From NCBI RefSeq assembly GCF_003390935.1, contig NZ_QNQZ01000003.1:124001-188000 (forward strand): DNA of 64,000 nt, given 5' to 3'. A program made the translations under genes and the position numbers. The notes under the pieces were generated by a model. It saw only the letters and a program-made list of their open reading frames with translations, was not told the DNA's origin and searched no databases. The DNA comes from Lewinella sp. IMCC34191 (GTDB lineage Bacteria > Bacteroidota > Bacteroidia > Chitinophagales > Saprospiraceae). Below, piece after piece: positions 53,051 through 61,600 of the stretch; the first letter of the stretch is position 1; the number at the start of each line of letters is the position of its first letter.

Positions 53051-53812
53051 CTACTCGGACTGCCGGGCTTCAGCGACTACCTGGCCCCGGTCAGTGACGC
53101 TCAGAATAAAGGGGCCCCGACCGGAGGCGGACGAAAACACGAAGGACAGCGGACGATCGGGGGTGACAAATTCTCGTTCCGAAACCGGAGTCAGGACGAA
53201 GGTTTTTCCATTATTACTAAGTTGTAGTCTCCCCTCCTCCAGGGTGACGGTAATGACGCCTTCATCCGGCATGAGGTAGGTTCCAGTATACAAATGAAGC
53301 TGATCCGCATCCAGTGCCACAGCGCTTGCCGCCTCCGCGTTGATCATGTGGTGGTCGTAACTGAACACCCGCGTCATGACGTAGCCTTCGGGCTTAGCTT
53401 GCCACAGGTGGCTGAAGTAAGCCTGTTCTACCTCGCCGGTGAAGGCACCGTCTTTCTTCAGGTGAAAAGTATGCGTGCCCTGCTCATAAGCACCGTAATC
53501 CCGGATCGGAAAAACCGCTACACTGCCCTGCACGGCGCGACGCTCCAGGGTGTTCACGCCGGTTGCGCAGAGCCCGTTTCGCATGGAAGCGATCAGGGCT
53601 TCGCGGCCCATCGTCAACCCGCCCTTATCGTGGTAGAATTCCAGATCGGGATCGAGCATCGAGGCCATCGTCTCGGTATCGCAGTCGTTGTAAGCCTGCC
53701 AGAAGAGGCTATCCAATCTTATGATGGTGGCCTCCATTTCGGATTGCGCGTCTAGAGCCGGAGAGAACGCGAGTACAAATAGGAGGGTGAAAACGAGGTA
53801 AGGGTGCAACAT
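53051..53812 (-). CDS. Secreted NTF2-like (DUF4440) protein with C-terminal beta domain
   Basis: A 253-residue exported protein: signal peptide (YLVFTLLFVLAFSPALDAQ), then a DUF4440 SnoaL/NTF2-like domain (about 26-145; LFWQAYNDCDTETMASMLDP, then YFSHLWQAKPEGYVMTRVFS). The C-terminal beta-rich domain (LYTGTYLMPDEGVITVTLEE) resembles the lipocalin-like tail of some serine hydrolases. No catalytic residues stand out. It lies 61 bp downstream of the ebo operon in the same orientation and may be cotranscribed, but is not a known member. Confidence 0.75.
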   Translation of the reverse strand: MLHPYLVFTLLFVLAFSPALDAQSEMEATIIRLDSLFWQAYNDCDTETMASMLDPDLEFYHDKGGLTMGREALIASMRNGLCATGVNTLERRAVQGSVAVFPIRDYGAYEQGTHTFHLKKDGAFTGEVEQAYFSHLWQAKPEGYVMTRVFSYDHHMINAEAASAVALDADQLHLYTGTYLMPDEGVITVTLEEGRLQLSNNGKTFVLTPVSEREFVTPDRPLSFVFSSASGRGPFILSVTDRGQVVAEARQSE

Positions 53813-53873
53813 ATGCCACGTCGGTTTTCTAAAGGACGTGAGGTCCGGCCCGGGGTTGCACCACCCTGCTGCA

Positions 53874-55241
53874 TCAGGCCGGAAAGGCCGTGGTCAATAA
53901 CCAATTGAATACCTCCGGAGCGTTGAGCTTATCCGGAGCCTCCTGGCGATGAATGAAAACCGGGAGGTCGCCGTCGGCATTCCCCAGACGGCCGTGGGAG
54001 CCGCCGATCAATTCAGCCCGCAGGGGCACCACGTTCATCAGCGTGCGGAAACCCAGCTTTTTACCGGCGACCTTAAGGCCGATCCGCGGAATCATCAGCG
54101 GCTTATCCGGGTCCAGAAACATCTCTACCGGGTCGAAACCGGGTTTGCTATGGATGTCGACGGTACGGGCGTAGTCGGGAGCCCGATCGTCGTCCAGCCA
54201 GTAGTAGTAGGTGAACCAACTGCGGTCGTCGGCTACGGCCACGAGCTCGCCGGCGCGGGGGTGATCGATCTTCCACTCCTTCTTGCCCTGCTCATCCAGG
54301 AGGTGCTCGATACCGGGTACGTCCTTTAGCAAATCCTGGACCAGCGGAATGTCCGCCGGATCCTTGATGTAGACGTGGGCGATCTGGTGGTCGGCCAGGG
54401 CAACCGCCCGGCAGGTACCGACGTCCAGCAGCTCGGTGCCGCGCTCCTCCCGGTAGCTGATCAGCCCGGCCTCTCGCAGGATGCGGTTGATGTGGACCGG
54501 CCGGTCGACGTTGGTGATGCCGTACTCCGAGACGATCGACACCTCCACCCCGTTCGCCTCGTAGTAATTGATCAGCCCCTCCACTACGCCGTCGATCTCG
54601 CGCAGGTCCTGCCGCACGGAGGGGTGCTCCGTCCCGTGGCGCTGCATATTGTAATCGAGGTGGGGCAGGTAGACCAAATTCATGGTCGGGTGATGCCATT
54701 GATGCACCAGCCGGGCGGCGTCGGCGATCCACTGGCTACTGACGATATTCGTCCGCGGGCCCCAGAAGGAGAACAGCGGAAAGGTTCCCAATTCATCGGT
54801 GAGCCGGTGCCGCAGCTGCATCGGGAAGGTGTAGCAATCGGGCATTTTGCGGCCGTCGGCGAGGTACTGCGGGCGCGGGGTGACGGTATAGTCGACCGAG
54901 CCGTTCATGGCGTACCACCAGCAAATATTGGCGATGGTGAAGCTCGGGTCGCGCTCGCGGGCGACCTCCCAGATCTTCGGCGCCTGCACCAGGTGGTTGG
55001 ACTGCCGCCAGAGCTTGAGTTCCATCTCGTCGCGGAACAGCCAGCCGTTGGCGACGATGCCGTGGTCGCGGGGGTACTTACCGGTCAGGTAACTGGTCTG
55101 GGCGGTGGTGGTGACGGCGGGCAGCGCGGGCTCGACGTGACTTATTTTCCGGTTCGCAGACCAGCGCGCCAGAAAGGGCGTATCTGCTCCGATGAGGTTG
55201 CTCGTCAGGCCTACGATGTTGATGATGGCGGTGGGGCGCAT
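53874..55241 (-). CDS. eboF: EboF-like nucleotide pyrophosphatase/alkaline phosphatase-family protein
   Basis: A 455-residue alkaline-phosphatase-superfamily phosphodiesterase. The nucleophile region is ALPAVTTTAQTSYLTGKYPR (Thr nucleophile), followed by the NPP-like metal ligands in YLPHLDYNMQRHG and SEYGITNV, and a late HSKPGFDPVEMFLDP. In ebo clusters this is the final gene. Family knowledge links the cluster to moving a precursor across the inner membrane, so a phosphodiester-cleaving step is plausible, though the substrate is not known. It begins 3 bp after eboE stops; the call rests on family and operon context. Confidence 0.85.
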   Translation of the reverse strand: MRPTAIINIVGLTSNLIGADTPFLARWSANRKISHVEPALPAVTTTAQTSYLTGKYPRDHGIVANGWLFRDEMELKLWRQSNHLVQAPKIWEVARERDPSFTIANICWWYAMNGSVDYTVTPRPQYLADGRKMPDCYTFPMQLRHRLTDELGTFPLFSFWGPRTNIVSSQWIADAARLVHQWHHPTMNLVYLPHLDYNMQRHGTEHPSVRQDLREIDGVVEGLINYYEANGVEVSIVSEYGITNVDRPVHINRILREAGLISYREERGTELLDVGTCRAVALADHQIAHVYIKDPADIPLVQDLLKDVPGIEHLLDEQGKKEWKIDHPRAGELVAVADDRSWFTYYYWLDDDRAPDYARTVDIHSKPGFDPVEMFLDPDKPLMIPRIGLKVAGKKLGFRTLMNVVPLRAELIGGSHGRLGNADGDLPVFIHRQEAPDKLNAPEVFNWLLTTAFPA

Positions 55242-55244
55242 AGG

Positions 55245-56399
55245 TTAGTCGGCTATTTCGCGGCGGACCCATTCGAGCTCCCGGACGATGGAGTCGGTCA
55301 GGTTCAGCCGCTGGTGATCGGGCAGGACGTCCCAGGTATAGGTTTCCACCTCCAGGTGCGGGGTGTAGAGGCTTGCTTTCCAGTAGCGTAACGCCTCCCG
55401 GATGGCATCGTTGGTGGAGTGAAGCAGGCCGTAACTATCCGCGTAGATCGGCACGTGAAAGTGCGTCCGTAACTCTTCGTACGCCGGGTCGTCGAGCACC
55501 TCCAGGGCGGGGGCCAGGTCGGGGAAGCGATCGATCGATCCGTCCGAACGCCGCAGGGCCGCCTGGTGTAGGTAGACCGGCTCGTCGTAGGGCTCCAGGT
55601 TGTGACGGACTTCACCGCGGTTGGCGGTCAAGTTGGCCTTCAAAGCGGCGCTGATCTGCAGGCGGCCGATGCGGACGCCTTCTTCGAGTAGGGCGGACAA
55701 AGACTGCTCCGACGATTCGTAGGCCACCGCGAAGTGGCATACATCGTAGCAGATGGCGAAGTGCCGGCGCACGTCCGCTTCCATTTCGCCGACGGCAATA
55801 CTGCGGTAGAAATCCAGGAACTCCTGCGTATTTTCGATCAGGCCATCGGGCTCCGGCTCGAGATCAAGGTGCAGGTCCTTCCCGGTGCGCCGGCGGAGAT
55901 CGGCCAGGTAATGAATCGTCTCCACAATATGCTCCCGCATTTTGGGCACGGCTTCTACCTGCGCTCCGCCGCCCAACCAGGGCTTATAGGAAAGCGGCGA
56001 GGTGGAGACGCCGCCATCGAGGCCTTCGGGGAGGAGTTCGACGAGAATATCGAACAGCTGCTTCGTGTACGTGACACGCTCGCGGGTGCTCCAGTCGGGG
56101 GCGTAGACCTTATCCTTCACGCGCTCCTTGTGGAAGCCGCCGTAGGGGAAGCCGTTCATGGTAAAAACGTAGCAGTCGTGGACGTCGAGCCACATTTTAA
56201 AGCTCTTCAGTCGCTTCGGTTCAGCCAGTTGCGCGGCGGCCGTGGCGGATAGTCGCAGCCCGATCCCGAAGGGCTCGTCGGGACAGAGTTGCTGCTTGAC
56301 GACCAGCACGTACTCCAGGCTATCGCGTACCGCTTCCCAACTTTCGCCGGGGTGGATATTCGTGCAATACGTAAGGTGATGGTGGGGGGAAATCTTCAT
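55245..56399 (-). CDS. eboE: EboE-like xylose-isomerase-type TIM-barrel protein
   Basis: A 384-residue protein with the EboE signature HLTYCTNIHPGESW at the N-terminus, then TMNGFPYGGFH, STSPLSYKPWLGGG, HLDLEPEPDGLIENTQEF and a C-terminal VETYTWDVLP. The fold is a xylose-isomerase-like TIM barrel with several His/Glu/Asp that could bind metal. Its function in ebo clusters is unknown. Residues around GGGAQVEA coincide with a copy of the dispersed GC-rich element (55951-55974), which may be a small in-frame insertion. It is 3 bp upstream of eboF and 30 bp downstream of eboC, with no eboD between. Confidence 0.9.
   Translation of the reverse strand: MKISPHHHLTYCTNIHPGESWEAVRDSLEYVLVVKQQLCPDEPFGIGLRLSATAAAQLAEPKRLKSFKMWLDVHDCYVFTMNGFPYGGFHKERVKDKVYAPDWSTRERVTYTKQLFDILVELLPEGLDGGVSTSPLSYKPWLGGGAQVEAVPKMREHIVETIHYLADLRRRTGKDLHLDLEPEPDGLIENTQEFLDFYRSIAVGEMEADVRRHFAICYDVCHFAVAYESSEQSLSALLEEGVRIGRLQISAALKANLTANRGEVRHNLEPYDEPVYLHQAALRRSDGSIDRFPDLAPALEVLDDPAYEELRTHFHVPIYADSYGLLHSTNDAIREALRYWKASLYTPHLEVETYTWDVLPDHQRLNLTDSIVRELEWVRREIAD
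55951..55974 (-). repeat. Dispersed GC-rich element inside eboE
   Basis: On the minus strand this reads GGGCGGCGGAGCGCAGGTAG then AAGC, nearly the element of 29356-29380 (one base shorter, one changed). It encodes GGGAQVEA in EboE. It could be an insertion or a coding coincidence. Confidence 0.4.
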
Positions 56400-56401
56400 G
56401 C

Positions 56402-56426
56402 GGGCGGCGGGGCGCAGGTAAAAAGC
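56402..56426 (+). repeat. Dispersed GC-rich element between eboC and eboE
   Basis: GGCGGGGCGCAGGTAAAAAG lies within a 25-bp copy that differs from 29356-29380 at one base. It fills nearly all of the 30-bp gap where eboD sits in canonical ebo clusters, and abuts the eboE start codon. Confidence 0.6.
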
Positions 56427-56429
56427 TAA

Positions 56430-57311
56430 TCAGGTAACGGCAAAGTAACGCGCCAGTCCGAAAGAAACCGGCAGCAGGGCAAGTACGGCCAGACCCGCGG
56501 GTAAACCCATGAAGCTAGCGGCCAGGCAGGCATTCAACGGGATCAGGGAAATCACCCCGGTCTTGACGGCCTTCTTGATGAGGCGCGGTCGGTTGTCGCG
56601 AATGGCATCCCGCTTGGCCAGGAAGTTCATGCCGTACCACAACAGAAAGAAGGGATAGGCGGGCAGCGGCTCGGCGACGGTATACCACGGCAGCAGCAGA
56701 ATGGCGGCCGCAACGATCCCGTCGAGCCACATCGCCAGGCCGATCGAGCGCTGGTTGTTGCCGCCGACCTCGCCCCGGCTGGTCAGGGTGATGGCCGCGA
56801 TGAAGAGGACCGGCAAAAGGCCCAGCCACCAGTACTGGCCGAGGGCCCGCGAACTCAGACTTATACCGAGCAGCAAATTGCCGCCCCGGCACATCCCCAT
56901 AACCAGTGGTCCGAAAACGGCGTGGTGTTTCGCCTTTGCATCGTAGAGCAGGGCCAGTGCAGCGATGCCTATGGCGATCGCGGCGGAGCTACTGCCCACT
57001 ACCGCGGAAGCTACCACTCCACCGATTAGCAGCAAGCCTCCAAGCAGGAGGGCGGAGGCCAGGGTCACCTGACCGCTCGGAATCGCCCGTTCGGGGCGCT
57101 CTATACGATCGAGATCGGCGTCAAAAATATCGTTGAAGACCACTCCACCCCCATACAGGCCGACGGTGGCCAGGCAGAGCCAGCCTAGTTGGCTATCCCA
57201 ACCCCCACTCACCGCGGCCGCCACGCTGGCACCGGCTAGTATATCGGCTACGGCCGTTACCAAGTTGGCCGGACGCATGAGGGTCAGGTAAGGACGCAGG
57301 GAACCGGTCAT
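56430..57311 (-). CDS. eboC: EboC-like UbiA-family prenyltransferase
   Basis: A 293-residue membrane protein with about eight helices and both Asp-rich UbiA motifs. The first is NDIFDADLDRIERPERAIP (Asn60, Asp64, Asp68), the second DAKAKHHAVFGPLVMGMCRG, with a shortened Asp pattern. UbiA enzymes transfer a prenyl chain from a prenyl diphosphate to an acceptor in the membrane; in ebo clusters the acceptor is unknown. The start is the ATG at 57311 (MTGSLRPYLTLMRPANLV), 4 bp after the eboB stop; the frame further upstream lies inside eboB. Confidence 0.9.
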   Translation of the reverse strand: MTGSLRPYLTLMRPANLVTAVADILAGASVAAAVSGGWDSQLGWLCLATVGLYGGGVVFNDIFDADLDRIERPERAIPSGQVTLASALLLGGLLLIGGVVASAVVGSSSAAIAIGIAALALLYDAKAKHHAVFGPLVMGMCRGGNLLLGISLSSRALGQYWWLGLLPVLFIAAITLTSRGEVGGNNQRSIGLAMWLDGIVAAAILLLPWYTVAEPLPAYPFFLLWYGMNFLAKRDAIRDNRPRLIKKAVKTGVISLIPLNACLAASFMGLPAGLAVLALLPVSFGLARYFAVT

Positions 57312-57315
57312 CTGG

Positions 57316-58218
57316 CTAGTTTTCGATGATGTTATCGGCACGCTCGGTTTTGCGTCCGTTGCGCAGGACGCTGTTGCCGCTAAAGAGCTGGCTGCGATCG
57401 ATCTCGGGAGCGTCGAGCCAGTGCTCCTCACGCATCTGGCCGCTCTGGGAATAGGCGGTTAGGGCATTACCGTAGGTGACCTTCCGTACGTCGGCTTCCG
57501 AAATGCCGCGCTCGAGCATGAGGGCGGCGGTCTTGGGAACGGAGAGCGGATCGCTGATCCCCCAGTCGGCGGAGCTGTCGACGATGATGCGTTCCGGGCC
57601 GTAGTGCTTCATGAGGTCCACCATGCGTTCGTTCCCCATCTTGGTGCCGGGGTAGATGGTAAAGGCGGTCCAGTAACCGCGATCGAGGACTTCCTGGGCG
57701 GTCTCCTCGTTGCAGTGGTCGATGATGACCTTGGTGGGGTCGCAGCCGTGCTCCTCCAGCACGTCCATGCTGCGATAGGTACCATTTTTCTTATCTCGGT
57801 GGGGAGTGTGGATGAGGATGGGCAGGTCCAGCTCCTTGGCCAGCTCGATCTGCTGCCGGAAGTACTTATCCTCTGCTTCCGTCTGGTCGTCGTAGCCGAT
57901 TTCACCGATGGCGACCACGCCCTCCTTCGTAGCAAATAAGGGAAGAAGATCCATCACGGCTTCCGCCAGCGGTTCGTTGTTCGCTTCCTTGCTGTTCAGG
58001 CCGATGGTGCAATAGTGGCGAATGCCAAATTGGGAGGAGCGAAAGCGTTCCCAGCCCACCAGCGTGCTGAAATAATCGCGGAAGGAACCCACGGCGGTCC
58101 GGGGTTGTCCGAGCCAGAAGGCGGGTTCGATGAGGGCGACGATACCGGCGGCGCTCATGGCTTCGTAATCGTCCGTCGTACGGGAAACCATGTGAACGTG
58201 GGGGTCGATGAATTGCAT
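57316..58218 (-). CDS. eboB: EboB-like TatD-family metal hydrolase
   Basis: A 300-residue amidohydrolase-like TIM barrel. Metal ligands are visible in DPHVHMVS (His7, His9), ILIHTPHRD, IIDHCNEET and VDSSADWG, as in TatD/EboB proteins. TatD relatives are metal-dependent nucleases or hydrolases; the ebo member's substrate is unknown. It is 4 bp upstream of eboC and 87 bp downstream of eboA. The tail (HWLDAPEIDRSQLFSGNSVL) is specific to this subgroup. Confidence 0.9.
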   Translation of the reverse strand: MQFIDPHVHMVSRTTDDYEAMSAAGIVALIEPAFWLGQPRTAVGSFRDYFSTLVGWERFRSSQFGIRHYCTIGLNSKEANNEPLAEAVMDLLPLFATKEGVVAIGEIGYDDQTEAEDKYFRQQIELAKELDLPILIHTPHRDKKNGTYRSMDVLEEHGCDPTKVIIDHCNEETAQEVLDRGYWTAFTIYPGTKMGNERMVDLMKHYGPERIIVDSSADWGISDPLSVPKTAALMLERGISEADVRKVTYGNALTAYSQSGQMREEHWLDAPEIDRSQLFSGNSVLRNGRKTERADNIIEN

Positions 58219-58305
58219 GCAGGCGGTTGCTGGTGAGGAAGGAGATTAAAAGGTGAACGGGAAATGGGTGTCTTCCGTGTCAACGGGTGGGAGCGTAACG
58301 TAGTT

Positions 58306-59151
58306 TCATGCCCCTTCGCTTGCGCGTCCAATTTCGTTCCAACCGGGGAGGTCATCCGTGTCGATGGCTTGTTCGCCGAGCCAGTCCCGGGCGTGGACGA
58401 AATCACTCTCGAGGATGGCCTTCGCCGCGGCGGCCCGCTCCATTGCGGACCCGTTGCGGATCGTCTTGCGCAGTCCGGGGAAGGACCGGTCGCTTACGTG
58501 GCCGGCGACGAAACGCCAGAGTTCGGGGCTGACCGGCCGGTGTGCCGACCAACGCTCTTCAGCGTAGTCCATGAAGATGTCGGCCAACTTCGGATTCTTG
58601 CGGTCTTCGATGCGGTAAATTCGGTACATGGGGCGCTGCATAAACATGGCTTTGAGCACCATCTGATTCCAGGCATCCTGGGAAAGGTAGCGGGCCGGAT
58701 AGGGATTATCCAGCGCAATCGCGTCGAATACCCCGACCATATTCGTGCGTAGCCCTTCGCGCGCGCGACCGGTAAACTCCGAGGCATTCTCCAGGAAGTA
58801 CAAACCCCGGTAGAGTGCCATGGCTTCCCGGTAGTCGGTAGCTGCAAAAAGCTCGTCCAGCACTTCCCGGTTTCGATCCGTGGGCAGCGCGGTCATGAGC
58901 AGGATCCGCCCGAGTTCGTCGGCGGTCCAGTCGGTCGCGACGAAATTGGGATAGACCGCGACCAGGCTGCTGTAATCCGTTTCGCTGAAGTTCAGTACTT
59001 GGTTTCCGAGATGCCGGGCACAAGCGCCGAAAGCCAGGTAAAATTTTCGCGGCTGAAAGTCATCGGTGATGGTATCCACTTGCGCTTCCAGCCAATCTCG
59101 GGCATCGGATGATAAATGCCGGTGGAGGATGTGGTGGAGCGTCGTATTCAT
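58306..59151 (-). CDS. eboA: EboA domain-containing protein
   Basis: A 281-residue mostly alpha-helical protein with the EboA pattern: HRHLSSDARDWLEAQ, RKFYLAFGACARHLGNQ, DYREAMALYRGLYFLENA and LDNPYPARYLSQDAWNQM. It has no membrane helix or catalytic motif; it is the first gene of ebo clusters and has no known biochemical role. It is 113 bp downstream of uvrB in the same orientation. No clear promoter consensus is visible in that gap. Confidence 0.88.
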   Translation of the reverse strand: MNTTLHHILHRHLSSDARDWLEAQVDTITDDFQPRKFYLAFGACARHLGNQVLNFSETDYSSLVAVYPNFVATDWTADELGRILLMTALPTDRNREVLDELFAATDYREAMALYRGLYFLENASEFTGRAREGLRTNMVGVFDAIALDNPYPARYLSQDAWNQMVLKAMFMQRPMYRIYRIEDRKNPKLADIFMDYAEERWSAHRPVSPELWRFVAGHVSDRSFPGLRKTIRNGSAMERAAAAKAILESDFVHARDWLGEQAIDTDDLPGWNEIGRASEGA

Positions 59152-59264
59152 GATCTTTCAGGAGAGTTCAGCCTGGGAACGCTCATCCTATGGCAGGGTT
59201 TGCTGACCCCGCGTGCAAAAGGCGGATATCGATCTTCTCCTTTTATGCGGCGGCTGAAGGAGCG

Positions 59265-61310
59265 CTAATTCTCCTTGAGCACCATATTTCCCATCTTCAA
59301 CTTCGCCTTCAGGGCAAAGACTTCATCCCGGTACTGGGCCGCGCTCATGAAGTCGAGCTCCTTGGCGGCCTTCTTCATTTTGCGTTCCGCTTCGGCGATG
59401 GCCAGTTCGAGCTGGTCCTTGGTCATATGCTGTAATACCGGATCGGCGGCCGAGCTGGGGCGGGTTTCCTCGACGTAAGCATTACGAGCCTTACGGCCGC
59501 GGATGTCGAGAATCGTACTGCGGTTGATGATCTCCTCACGGGTTTTGGCGAGGGTTTCCGGGGTAATGCCGTGTTCCTCGTTGTAGGCTATTTGGATGGC
59601 GCGGCGGCGGTTCGTCTCGTCGATGGTGCGGCGCATCGAGTCGGTCATCGTATCGGCGTAGAAGATGACCAGTCCGTTACTGTTCCGGGCCGCGCGGCCG
59701 GCGGTCTGGGTCAGGCTGCGCTCGTTGCGAAGGAAGCCTTCTTTGTCGGCGTCCAGGATGGCTACGAGGGAAACCTCCGGAAGGTCCAGGCCCTCCCGCA
59801 GCAGGTTGACGCCGACCAGTACGTCGAACTCCCCGAGCCGTAGATCGCGGAGGATTTCCACCCGCTCCATGGTATCCACCTCCGAGTGGATGTAACGGAC
59901 GCGGATGTTCATGTTGGCGAAGTAGCTCGTCAGTTCCTCGCTCATGCGCTTGGTCAGGGTAGTGACCAGTACCCGTTCGTTCACCTTGCGACGCTCGTCG
60001 ATCTCCTCGATCAGGTCATCGATCTGGTTCATACTCGGGCGGATCTCAATGGGCGGATCGAGCAGGCCGGTAGGCCGAATCAGCTGCTCGACGATCTCGC
60101 CGCCGGTTTGCTCCAGCTCGTAGTCACCGGGCGTGGCGGAGACGTAGACCACCTGATTGATGAGGCTCTCGAATTCGGTAAAATTCAGCGGGCGGTTGTC
60201 CATGGCGGAGGGAAGCCGAAAACCGAAGTTGACGAGGGAAAGCTTGCGTGCCCGGTCACCACCAAACATGCCGCGTACCTGGGGTACGGTGACATGACTC
60301 TCGTCGATGATCATCAGGTAGTCGTCGGGGAAGTAATCCAAGAGGCAGAAGGGTCGCGTCCCCGGGCGACGACCGTCGAAAAAGCGGCTGTAGTTCTCGA
60401 CGCCGTTGCAGTAGCCCAGTTCCTTCATCATTTCCAGGTCGAAACTGGTCCGTTCGTGGATGCGTTTAGCTTCCAGCAGCCTACCCTCCCGCTCGAAGTA
60501 GCGCTCCTGCTCGTAGAGTTCGTCCTCGATGTTGCGGATGATGCCGTTGATCCGCTCCTTCGGGGCCACGTAGAGGTTGGCCGGAAAGATGGCGGCGTTG
60601 CGCATCGTTTCGATGCGCTTCCCGCTTTCGATCTCGATCCGCTCGATGGTTTCGATCTCGTCACCGAAAAAAACGACCCGGTAGCCGAAGTCGACGTAGG
60701 GCAGGTTGATGTCGACGGTATCGCCACGCACCCGGAAGGTGGCCCGGCGGAAATCCGTTTCCGTGCGGCTGTAGAGACTATCGACCAGGTCGTAGAGAAA
60801 GCCGTTGCGGCTCTTGGTCTGGCCCACCTCCAGGCGAATGATACCGGACTTGTAATCCTCCGGATTACCCATACCGTAGATTACGGAAACCGAGGCCACG
60901 ATGATGATGTCGCGGCGACCGCTAAGCAGGTTACTGGTTGCCCGCAGGCGTAGTTTATCCACCTCCTCGTTGATGGCGAGGTCCTTCTCGATGTAGGTAT
61001 CCGAGGTGGAGATGTAAGCTTCCGGCTGGTAGTAATCGTAGTAACTCACGAAGTACTCCACGGCATTTTCGGGGAAGAACTCCTTGAACTCGCCGTACAG
61101 CTGGGCGGTCAGGGTTTTGTTGTGCGTCAGGACAAGGGTCGGCCGGTTCAACTGCGCGATGGTGTTGGCCATCGTAAAGGTCTTTCCCGATCCGGTCACC
61201 CCTAGCAGTACCTGCCCCCGGTCGCCTTCCCGTACACCGTGGACAAGCTTCTCGATCGCCTGGGGCTGATCACCGGTGGGATCGAATTTGGATGTAATCT
61301 TAAAGGCCAT
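59265..61310 (-). CDS. uvrB: Excinuclease ABC subunit UvrB
   Basis: UvrB verifies DNA damage in nucleotide excision repair and hands it to UvrC. The chain is 681 residues from the ATG at 61310 (MAFKITSKFDPTGDQP); longer upstream frames lack homology. Motifs are GVTGSGKTF (Walker A, 37-44), the damage-clamping beta-hairpin in YDYYQPEAYISTSDTYIEKD, IIDESHVT, LNFTEFESLI and TQTAGRAARNS. The C-terminal UVR domain (LELAIAEAERKMKKAAKEL) binds UvrC. uvrA and uvrC are not in the window. Confidence 0.97.
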   Translation of the reverse strand: MAFKITSKFDPTGDQPQAIEKLVHGVREGDRGQVLLGVTGSGKTFTMANTIAQLNRPTLVLTHNKTLTAQLYGEFKEFFPENAVEYFVSYYDYYQPEAYISTSDTYIEKDLAINEEVDKLRLRATSNLLSGRRDIIIVASVSVIYGMGNPEDYKSGIIRLEVGQTKSRNGFLYDLVDSLYSRTETDFRRATFRVRGDTVDINLPYVDFGYRVVFFGDEIETIERIEIESGKRIETMRNAAIFPANLYVAPKERINGIIRNIEDELYEQERYFEREGRLLEAKRIHERTSFDLEMMKELGYCNGVENYSRFFDGRRPGTRPFCLLDYFPDDYLMIIDESHVTVPQVRGMFGGDRARKLSLVNFGFRLPSAMDNRPLNFTEFESLINQVVYVSATPGDYELEQTGGEIVEQLIRPTGLLDPPIEIRPSMNQIDDLIEEIDERRKVNERVLVTTLTKRMSEELTSYFANMNIRVRYIHSEVDTMERVEILRDLRLGEFDVLVGVNLLREGLDLPEVSLVAILDADKEGFLRNERSLTQTAGRAARNSNGLVIFYADTMTDSMRRTIDETNRRRAIQIAYNEEHGITPETLAKTREEIINRSTILDIRGRKARNAYVEETRPSSAADPVLQHMTKDQLELAIAEAERKMKKAAKELDFMSAAQYRDEVFALKAKLKMGNMVLKEN

Positions 61311-61423
61311 GGACGGGGGGATATCTCGCTTACTGGTGGATAACCGGCGGTGCAAACAAATTGTTGGAGGGGAATTCGGTTTCGGGTACTTGCGACCGAT
61401 CGCCCTGGGCACTATATTCATGT

Positions 61424-61564
61424 ATGATTCGTACCCGGCACCGAAAATACATCGCTTACATCGTTTTAGTGGCGCTGGCCATGCTGCTGATCCTGCTTTT
61501 CGGTTGGCAGGATGAGGGGGGAATCAAGTCCGCCCTCAAATCCTTCATTCGTGCGGTAACTTAA
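61424..61564 (+). CDS. Small single-pass membrane protein
   Basis: A 46-codon frame starting MIRTRHRKYIAYIVLVALAM has a basic N-terminus, one membrane helix (YIVLVALAMLLILLFGW) and a polar tail, a very common layout for small inner-membrane proteins. TATATTC just upstream could be a -7 element. It lies 36 bp before the coiled-coil membrane gene in the same direction. It is unrecognised and could be a chance frame, but the topology and start context favour a gene. Confidence 0.45.
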   Translation: MIRTRHRKYIAYIVLVALAMLLILLFGWQDEGGIKSALKSFIRAVT

Positions 61565-61600
61565 ACGCGGCTCGGGGTATAAACGGGAAACCGCCGCATC

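Noticed and set aside
53874-59151. Calling the cluster a scytonemin pathway
   Set aside because: None of the scytonemin biosynthetic genes is present; only the ebo transport-associated genes are seen.
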